DNA from: Tieghemiomyces parasiticus
Taxonomy: Eukaryota > Kickxellomycota > Dimargaritomycetes > Dimargaritales > Dimargaritaceae
DNA length: 14,751 bases
Direction: 5' to 3'
NCBI GenBank assembly: GCA_027575765.1
Contig: JANBPT010001093.1
Coordinates: forward strand, 1-14,751
A program made the position numbers and the translations under genes. Positions 8,339 through 14,751 of the stretch are shown here, in pieces; position 1 is the stretch's first letter; each line of letters begins with the position of its first letter. The notes beneath the pieces are model-generated. The model was not told the DNA's origin and searched no databases. It saw only the letters and a list, made by a program, of their open reading frames with translations.

Positions 8339-10253
8339 ATGGATACCCCACAGCCTGTTCATCTGGACCGGTTTGCGTCCGCGATTCAGGAGCGGATCGC
8401 TGCGCAGCGAGGCAACATCCGCCAGTACGAGCAATTCCTAGAGGATTACGAAGCGCTCTCCCAGGAGCTCAAGGACCTCCCGCAGCGGCGGAGTTACGAT
8501 GTGCAGGTACCACTTGGACCACTGGCCTTTATGCCGGGCCAGATTGTGCACACCAATGAGGTGACGGTCCTGCTGGGCGATAACTGGTTCGTTGAGCAGT
8601 CCGCCCTTGACGCCCGGGGGATCGCCCAGCGGCGCATCGAGTACATTGCGAAGAAGCTAAGCGACCTGCGGGCCGAGCTGGAACTCATGACGGGCCGACT
8701 CGGGGTGGCTAGTGCACTCGATGTACTCAAGACGGATCGGGTTAATGAAGATGGGGAACCGATCGTGGATATCGTCGAGCATGTGGCCGAAGGGGATGTG
8801 GATCCGGTTACCGGGGCCCCCGTGGGAGTGGCCGCCGCAAGCAACATTGGCTCGGCGGCCAACCGCACCACCACTACCTCCGAGCTGGTCGTACCTGTCC
8901 CCGTGCGTGACCGGGTCCAGGAACGATCCTTTGAACGTCGGGAGGCGGAAGAGCGCGACCTCCTCGAGCGGTTGCGGATCTTGGAGGCTGAGGAGGCGGC
9001 GGAAGCGGAAGCAGCTGACAGCCAGTCAGACGCGGATCACTCCGCCATGGCCCCGCTTCAGACACCGACCCCACCAGAATACCTCGACGGGGCCGGATCC
9101 GAGCTGCAATCCTTGGATCAGGCCATTGCCGAATTAAACCTGACCGAAAAGCTGATAGCGCCCACGGTCCTCACTCATACTCAGGATCCCAGCCCGTCGA
9201 ATTCTCCCGGGCCCTCCCCGAACCAACTGCGGCCCCTGCGGTCGTCACTCAAGTCACCCATGACTCCGCCTCCGCTCACCAAGAAGAACGTGAGTTTCGA
9301 CGTGTCCCGTAACCAAATCATCGTGGATGACCGACAGCCCTCTCCGCCCCCTGAACTGACCTTCCGTCACCGGCCCAATGCCCGTATTGTCATGCTGCCG
9401 CCGGGCGGTCGGGACGGCGCCGGTAGCAGTGAAACCTCATCGACTGTGGGATCCCCCTCCTCTTCGTCAAGGACAGTTGTGGCTAATGGGGTCAATCAAT
9501 CCGACCCGGCCCCACCGGAGCATCGTGGCGGCGGGGCCAGCAGCCCTGCGCCGACTACCTCCCCCAAGGTCATTGAAACCACTGCCGACCTCTTGGAGCG
9601 TATCCGCAGCGGCCGGGGCATCATCAGTGCGCCGCTTAAGCAATTGGTACCCGCCACCACCGACGATACCCCCACTTCCGCCTCCCCTGCCGCCACCCCG
9701 AAACCCGCCTCGGCTAAATCGCGCGCCCGCACGGTTGGTGGGGTCCGTGAGAAGGTGGTGGAGAAGCAACCTATTAGCATGTCAGACCCCGAAACGGGTG
9801 CAGATGGCAGCGAGGACGAAGAGTTGGAACAGGAATTTCTTATGCGCGAAGTGTCCCATATGTATAACCAGCGTCGGCAGGCTATAGCTGCCCAGCGCGG
9901 GCATTTCGTTACAGATAAGAGTAAGCAGGCCGCGACAGCTGCTGCTGACGCGAGTCCGGCAAACCAGGTAAGTTGGATGAAGGGAGAAGTGTAACCAGTG
10001 AACGGCCAGGCGGGTTGGCCAGATCTCGATAGCATAGGGCGCGCTATTCGCCCAGTGCTTTACATACATGGCTAATCATCTCACTTTATTGGCCCAAAAC
10101 TCCCACACGTCATTTTGATATTCCCTACTCTCACCCACCCACTCGCACATATATATATACGCGCACACGCATTTCTCGCAACCACAGGACCCCGAGGAAA
10201 AACCCAAGCGCGTCTCACGCTTCAAAGCGGCCCGAATGGCAGGAGGCACTTAA
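8339..10253 (+). CDS. BUD27: URI/Bud27 unconventional prefoldin (RPB5 interactor), two exons
   Basis: This is an alpha-type prefoldin protein. Known URI/Bud27 proteins bind Rpb5 and act in R2TP/prefoldin-like assembly of RNA polymerases and in TOR-linked translation control, mostly in the cytoplasm. The model joins 8339-9967 and 10188-10253, giving 564 aa; the intron (220 nt, phase 0) is CAG|GTAAGT to CACAG. The prefoldin domain spans about residues 6-118: a first helix, then PLGPLAFMPGQIVHTNEVTV and LLGDNWF (57-84), which closely match the human URI1 core, then a second helix. A Glu/Ala-rich helix lies at about 198-230. KKNVSF (315-320) fits the RVxF docking pattern for PP1, a known URI partner. 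The conserved EFLMREVSHMYNQRR block falls within 492-521. Exon 2 adds 21 residues including SRFKAAR (553-559), a family-typical C-terminal motif. Without splicing the frame would stop at 9994 and lose that motif. Human URI1 has 535 residues. Confidence 0.93.
10149..10160 (+). repeat. AT dinucleotide microsatellite in the URI intron
   Basis: A short run of alternating A and T (ATATATATAT) lies about 30 bases upstream of the acceptor of the URI intron. A similar TA run sits near 4612-4622 in the third intron of the HMG-box gene. Both are intronic and have no coding effect. Confidence 0.7.
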
Positions 10254-10281
10254 ACTTACTCTATTTTAATGTTATCTCACT

Positions 10282-10287
10282 ATTAAA
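10282..10287 (+). terminator. Candidate poly(A) signal ATTAAA for URI
   Basis: ATTAAA lies 28 bases after the URI stop codon in an AT-rich stretch, just before the 3' end of the convergent minus-strand region. Confidence 0.4.
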
Positions 10288-10341
10288 TATCAATACTTAT
10301 ACTATGATTGGTTATTTGGCTTAGATTTGACAACAGATCTA

Positions 10342-11621
10342 TCATCCACAGGCCAAATGCGACGTACCGGATGGTGTGACGAAGCCGTTGTGCAAAAAAA
10401 AGAGCCCTATATGATGACGAATCTGACATACCGGAGGACCTGGAGGTATTATCAATTGAGGATTAGGCTGGCTGGCTACAGCTGAGGCGTGTGATAGGAA
10501 GAGGCTAGTCACGTGGGTGCTACCAGCAACAGCACGGGTGGCAGATAGGCCAAAACAACTAAGGGCGGAAATGCTTGCTATAATGATAATAACGGTCGGC
10601 CAGATCATTAGGTTGCAGGTGATCTGATGGCACTCAGTAAGCATACCAAAGTGACTGCTTATTATGGCTATGGCCGCTGGCTTAATGAAGTAGGGCAACG
10701 TAGCTGTGATGTAGATCCTTGCCCCCCTCCCCGATCACGAACTTGGCAGCGGCAAAACCTTTTAGCAGACCGAGTCGGAAGGCCTGTCTAGGAGGAAGCA
10801 TTTTGGAGAACCCAACGGCGGAGGCCAGGACAATGTATAACTGAGAGGTGATGACAATGAAGGCCGAGGTTGCCATCCTGGTCGGCCTGATCCACTATAG
10901 GGATCGACTGCTGAGGAATCGGATCATCATTCAGCCCCAAAAAATCCACCCCCACGCCACGGTGAGCATGGCCACATGTCGTAAATAATGCAGGTGTAAG
11001 TACGGAAAGATGGCCAAAAGAAATACCTGAAATATACAACCTTAACCCTCGCTGAACACTTTGGTACACTGAGGCGCAATAAATATCAACATCCTTTAAT
11101 CAAGGTCGAGGTGGGGCTGATATCACAGAGCGCGGGAAGTCACTTGAGGGAGACTGCGGTGGCCCTCCGCTTACCAGCAGACACTACCACTGGCCGCCGA
11201 GCAATTTCCGTCGTCGTCCAGTATTCTTTTTATTACATCGGTAGTAGCTGGTCCATCAGCTTACAGAGTAATACACTGAGAGGTGCAGTAGCCTGCCGGA
11301 AAACTTGGTAAGCTTATGCCATACGGACCCCATAAAATAGCGATGGTGTCAAATCCAGGTTCTTTGCTGTGGCAGGCACACGGCCTATCCTAGAACCCGG
11401 CAAGCGTCATACTGAGCAGGTCCAGGAATAGAATCGCCGGCGATGAAAAATAAGGTGCCGATGGCCGTTGTGGTGCAATAAAGGATTGCAAGGACTAGGT
11501 TATTTGGATACTTGACGTCGTTTACCCAGGTGATGAGTGAATTTATAGAGTGACAAAGACGCGAGGTGGGGCAACGTTGAGATGAATCAGCTAGTTGGAG
11601 GATCAGGAAAACAATGTGGGG
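10342..11621 (-). CDS. Probable polytopic membrane protein, 7TM-receptor-like; exons unresolved (gene or pseudogene)
   Basis: Four separate minus-strand open segments, in order, translate to membrane-helix-like peptides; three of them start at an acceptor-like AG. Segment 11621-11385 follows TCCTAG and contains LITWVNDVKYPNN, then a hydrophobic stretch (LAILYCTTTAIGTLFFIAG) and PAQYDACR. Segment 11026-10931 follows TTTCAG and contains VFLLAIFPYLHLHYLRHVAM and VAWGWIFWG. Segment 10894-10682 follows CTATAG and contains ATSAFIVITSQLYIVLASAV, then a basic loop. Segment 10738-10342 contains YITATLPYFIKPAAIAII and WPTVIIIIASISAL. The helix-loop pattern, a short basic loop before the second helix, and the Cys after it recall the Frizzled/Smoothened or cAMP-type 7TM receptors known in early fungi and amoebae. 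That family call is tentative. The third-helix exon was not found, donors at several segment ends are weak, and the last two segments differ by one frame at a C run (10722-10727). It lies downstream of ARPC3 on the same strand and converges on URI. Confidence 0.4.
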
Positions 11622-12479
11622 CTAGGACTATCGATACGAAGGGAGTGAACAGCACACGAAAAAAAATACAGTCGGCAGCCAGTTGTATTTACGGTTGATT
11701 AGTTAGAATGGGTAGGTACCAACCATCATTCGAACGAGGGGTGGGAAGGGGCATAAAATTTCGCCGTAAGGAGATCCTTCTCATCTGACGGTCGACGCTA
11801 TGATTATATCCGCTGCCCTACCCACACGGGGAAGTGAAGGCATGGGCAGTTTTAGGAAGGAAACGGATTGCCGGTGCTAATAGAGCTCCACGTGATGGTC
11901 TGGGTGAGGTGTGGAGCAGTATTGTTAAATGAAGGGTAGCTACCGCCCACAATAGCCAAGCGGTGAAGCCTAAATTGGGACCAGTAATTCATTCAGCTCC
12001 CTGTATAGAGGGCTGTATCGGCTACGAATGTTTTAAACAATGGTGTGTTACACCACCGACTATAATCATATTGCACACCTCCCTTTTAATCGTACACCGC
12101 AATCAAAATCGGTATCAAAATCTGCTATCCGGGCTTGACATGCATTGGAGACGGGAGAGCCGGGAGTACTAACCTTCCGCATCTGGTCTGGGGTGCCGAT
12201 GCCATTGTCGTATTGTCTACACTGGCTGAAAACGGTATTGACTATGCATAATCTAGCCTCATCACGTTCACGGCTGGCAGGGGAACGGTATCGTCCGGTC
12301 CGGCAGACATTTGCTTAAGTTGGGCCAGACCACGCGCGGTTAATCCAGTGTCTCTGCTGCCACCACCTTAACATCAGCAGCTAGCATCGACATAAATAAA
12401 CAAAGTATCTTCACTGTTTACTGGATAATAAGCCCGTCAAACCGACGGCAAAAAATAGAGCCAACCCGATACTCCACAA
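11622..12479 (-). other. Region between ARPC3 and the receptor-like segments; possible 5' exons
   Basis: No gene can be fixed here, but it may hold the N-terminal exons of the membrane protein. On the minus strand, 11967-11818 follows TTTAG and encodes FTAWLLWAVATLHLTILLH, a further helix-like stretch. The ATG at 12310 opens a 22-codon frame, and a piece at about 12220-12173, bounded by CCAG and AAG|GTTAGT, reads CRQYDNGIGTPDQMRK. These parts do not join convincingly. The segment near 12370-12479 should contain the 3' UTR of ARPC3. The plus strand shows only short unrecognised frames. Confidence 0.25.
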
Positions 12480-13223
12480 CTAAAACGATTTGCCCATGAA
12501 CTTGCGCTTCTGGAAGCAAAGCCACCACTTGCTAGGAGTACCATCGACGAAGACCCGTTCGACCATACGGGCAGCCATTTCGGTACGGATCTGAGTGAGG
12601 TACTGCTTGAGCAGGTCAGCGTCGACCTTGCTGTCCGGGGCCGGGTACAATGAGTGCAGCGGGAACGAGCTGTCGCCGGGGATTAGGAAATTGGAGACAG
12701 CCAGGGTATACAGCGTCTTGGAGGCCTCGGCCTGGGAAGTGTGACGGTTTAGCTTGGATAGACATTCTGAAATGAAGAGGATGAGGTAGATGAGTAAGCG
12801 GTCACCCGCGCCTTTGATCTCAAAGTTGCGGAAGAAGCTGTTGGCCCGGAAGAGGTCGAGCGCCTCGTCGACGGCGTCATCCTCGGTCGAGGAGCCCACT
12901 GGTATGGTAAGAGGACGAATTATAGAGCAGAGGGAATTGGGTGAGTAATAGTCTCCCGAACACGGCGTGCAGCGTGCGCCGAATATGCCCGGCAGAATGG
13001 GCAAGGCTGTGCCACCGTGGGGCCTGGTGGCGATGAGTACCACTATGTGGGGCCGGAAGCGCATGCCGCGGGTAACTCGGCAGAACGGTTCTCAAACGGC
13101 CAGGCGGGTACACTTACTGAGCGGGGCGGGGCCCTTGACCTTGGTCTTGAGCGGCAGCAGCGGAATGCCGCCGATGACGCGGTAGTTGTCGGTCGAGTTG
13201 AAGGCAGAGTGGTAGACGGGCAT
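12480..13223 (-). CDS. ARPC3: ARPC3, Arp2/3 complex subunit 3 (p21-Arc), two exons
   Basis: This is a subunit of the seven-protein Arp2/3 complex, which nucleates branched actin filaments at cortical patches and endocytic sites. The minus-strand exons are 13223-13118 and 12898-12480, joined across a 219-nt phase-1 intron (CTCA|GTAAGT to ACCAG), giving 174 aa against 178 in human. Exon 1 supplies MPVYHSAFNSTDNYRVIGG and the loop LKTKVKGPAPL. Exon 2 continues with DDAVDEALDLFRANSFFRNF, then DRLLIYLILFISECL, NFLIPGD, FPLHSLY and ends PSKWWLCFQKRKFMGKSF. All these blocks line up along the whole family sequence, with no gap or extra intron. The start ATG follows TTCACC. It diverges from the WD40 gene and runs in the same direction as the receptor-like region downstream. 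Confidence 0.96.
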
Positions 13224-13884
13224 GGTGAAGCTGGCTTAGAGTGGACTGGCTAAAAAATTAAAGCGTAAGAGGAAGGGACGTAAGGTTTACAGGAATGTCA
13301 GGCAAGTGGATGAGGTAAGCTGTAGAAAGGGATGCCAAGGCCTCTCAAATGGGTGGTGTCATGGGCGGGATGATGCGCCTAGGCATCTAGGAATCCACAG
13401 CGGTGGCCCCCGCCCGCTTCAGCCTGCACACTGCGCGGTGGACGGCGTGCTGTGAAACCGCCGACTGACAACAGAGTGGATTCCGGCTAGTATTACCTGC
13501 TTCCACGGGGTTTTGTCCACGGCAGTTTCTGGCGTTAAGGCTGGGTACCAACCCTCACCAGTTATTCTAAAGCAGTCATCGCCTCGAGCCTGTACATCTC
13601 GCCGACTTCATCGGGGTACCGGTCCTACCACCTGGGTTCGGACCAGACGTCACCGAGTGATCTACGTCCTTCTTCTGCTTGTCACTCACTTATACCACAG
13701 TATCTCTTGCGTTCGATACTTCCACCGCATTCATACCACCTACCCCTCCGACATCCATTGTACAGGGACTTACCATTCCTCCCGTCCCTGTGATCAATAC
13801 CCGAAGTGGCGAACGGGCATTGACCCGACACTACGTTCCCTGCTGTCACCAGAGTACCTGTTACTGCAGACTAGCCCTAACACG
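13224..13884. promoter_or_regulatory. Divergent promoter region between ARPC3 and the WD40 gene
   Basis: These 661 bases should hold both promoters and leaders. From about 13560 the plus strand becomes C/T-rich, as upstream of the other plus-strand genes. A 9-bp inverted repeat, GGAATCCAC at 13390-13398 and GTGGATTCC at 13476-13484, brackets a GC-rich stretch; its role is unknown. No ATG lies between about 13680 and the WD40 start at 13885. Confidence 0.5.
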
Positions 13885-14751
13885 ATGGACAACCGCGAGT
13901 CCAGCTTTGCGGCACCGTTTGGTAACGACAAAGACCAGGTCAACCGGCTGCTCAAGGAGGTCAAGTCCCTCAAGCAGAAAATAGAAACCCTAGAGGAGGA
14001 GAACCATCTCCTCAAGAAATCTATCTATGAGCTGAGCGCCCGCTATTCCAAGTCCGCACGGCAGTCGGCCGATCGCCCGCCGTCACCGTACCCGCTTAAG
14101 TTCGACCCGTCCGAGGGCCAGTCCGGTAAGGGCGGCGCTGCCAAGCCAGATCAGGCCGGGCCGGCCACCAGGGCCGGGTCGCCATCGGCCATCGTGTCTT
14201 CCACAGCCTCCAAATCCGGTACTTCTGGGACCCTGGCGACCGGGCATGAGGTGGCGCACGAAGCCCATCGCCCCGTAGCCGCTTCGGCGATGGAACCTAC
14301 GGGCGAGATGATGGGGTTGGCAACACGGCCTACCCGCGACGTCTCCATGAAAGGCGCCGCCCCAGTCAGCATCGGAGCCGTACCATCTCCTAGCGGGTCA
14401 TCCACGGCGGAACCGCTACCCAGTGACACCGTACAAGCCCCTAGCGGTAAACCCGCGACCGACTGGTCTGCCAAACAGCCCCCGTGGAGTAACCGGCCCT
14501 TCACCAGCCAGGTCGAATTGAAAGGCCACACCGGGGCGGTCTTTACCGTACGGTACGCTGGCGACGGTCAGCGACTGGCCTCAGGCGGGTTCGACGGTAC
14601 AGTGCGGCTATGGGATCTAGCCGGGGAGGAAGATAGGAGTGGGTATGAGCCCGGCACGGGGGCAGTGTTGACTAAGCACAGCCAGACGGTGGCTTGCGTG
14701 GCCTGGTCCCAGGACGACTGCCGCCTGTTTACCGGATCCTACGACCAGTCC
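13885..14751 (+). CDS. N-terminal coiled-coil plus WD40-repeat protein, truncated by the window end
   Basis: The frame runs from the ATG at 13885 to the last base: 289 codons with no stop, so the 3' part is outside the window. Residues about 17-55 form a coiled coil (DKDQVNRLLKEVKSLKQKIE and on), probably for self-association. Residues about 58-205 are a Ser/Thr/Pro/Gly-rich linker. WD repeats start at about 210: LKGHTGAVFTVRY, then LASGGFDGTVRLWDL with the Trp-Asp pair at 243-244. A second repeat begins at about 262 (LTKHSQTVACVAWSQDDCR) and ends at SYDQS. GH, SGGFDGT and LWD are the diagnostic residues. WD40 propellers are scaffolds, and the coiled-coil plus propeller layout occurs in several unrelated families, so I give no specific name. 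The reading frame stays open for 143 codons upstream without an ATG; an upstream coding exon cannot be ruled out. Confidence 0.85.
   Translation, partial: MDNRESSFAAPFGNDKDQVNRLLKEVKSLKQKIETLEEENHLLKKSIYELSARYSKSARQSADRPPSPYPLKFDPSEGQSGKGGAAKPDQAGPATRAGSPSAIVSSTASKSGTSGTLATGHEVAHEAHRPVAASAMEPTGEMMGLATRPTRDVSMKGAAPVSIGAVPSPSGSSTAEPLPSDTVQAPSGKPATDWSAKQPPWSNRPFTSQVELKGHTGAVFTVRYAGDGQRLASGGFDGTVRLWDLAGEEDRSGYEPGTGAVLTKHSQTVACVAWSQDDCRLFTGSYDQS

Noticed and set aside
8494..8874. Antisense ORF of 126 codons inside URI
   Set aside because: It lies opposite the highly conserved prefoldin core, which explains the sequence. The composition is that of a GC-rich reverse strand, with no domain.
8064..9026. 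GCTGACAGCCAGT at about 8065 and again at about 9013 as a repeat pair
   Set aside because: A 13-base match in a window of this size is expected by chance, and one copy is coding sequence of URI.
9496..10035. Antisense ORF of 179 codons over the 3' half of URI
   Set aside because: It overlaps conserved URI blocks and the intron, has no recognisable domain and shows the Ser/Ala/Arg bias of a shadow frame.
11111..11311. Plus-strand ORF of 66 codons opposite the receptor-like region
   Set aside because: It is short, has no recognisable features, and sits within a region where the minus strand has the protein-like signal.

Overview
The window is nuclear DNA from a fungus. Coding strands are GC-rich, six spliceosomal introns of about 165-237 nt can be placed (GTAAGT-like donors, CAG or TAG acceptors), and each assigned ATG has a purine at -3. 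A Ste50-type SAM plus RA adaptor, an HMG-box protein of Nhp10/Nht1 type and a Bud27/URI protein point to Fungi. The retained introns and a possible Frizzled-like receptor would fit an early-diverging lineage (zoopagomycete, mucoromycete or chytrid-like); that placement is inference. No mobile element, CRISPR array, rRNA or tRNA gene was seen.

Layout: 1-2277 holds no gene I can recognise. It contains a TATA-like box near 1200, one minus-strand open frame of exon-like composition, and a long pyrimidine-rich stretch that leads into the STE50-like gene. The STE50-like gene (2278-3876, +, two exons) converges on a four-exon HMG-box gene (4324-5814, -). That gene diverges from an RNase MRP/P zinc-ribbon protein gene (6579-7790, +), which carries an in-frame 30-bp minisatellite. 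The URI/BUD27 gene (8339-10253, +, two exons) follows in tandem. It converges on a minus-strand region (about 10342-11970) whose translated pieces read as membrane-spanning segments; this is probably a multi-exon 7TM receptor-like gene or its remnant, and I could not finish the model. ARPC3 (12480-13223, -, two exons) lies upstream of it on the same strand. ARPC3 diverges from a coiled-coil plus WD40 gene (13885 onward, +) that runs off the window.

The genes are ordinary eukaryotic housekeeping and signalling functions: MAPK adaptor, chromatin remodelling, rRNA/tRNA processing, prefoldin-like assembly chaperone, actin nucleation and probable receptor. Nothing shows that they form one pathway. 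The points most worth following are the receptor-like region, the C18orf21/RMP24-like RNase MRP protein with its expanding decapeptide array, and four spliced gene models in which the last or first exon is too short to stand out as an open frame.
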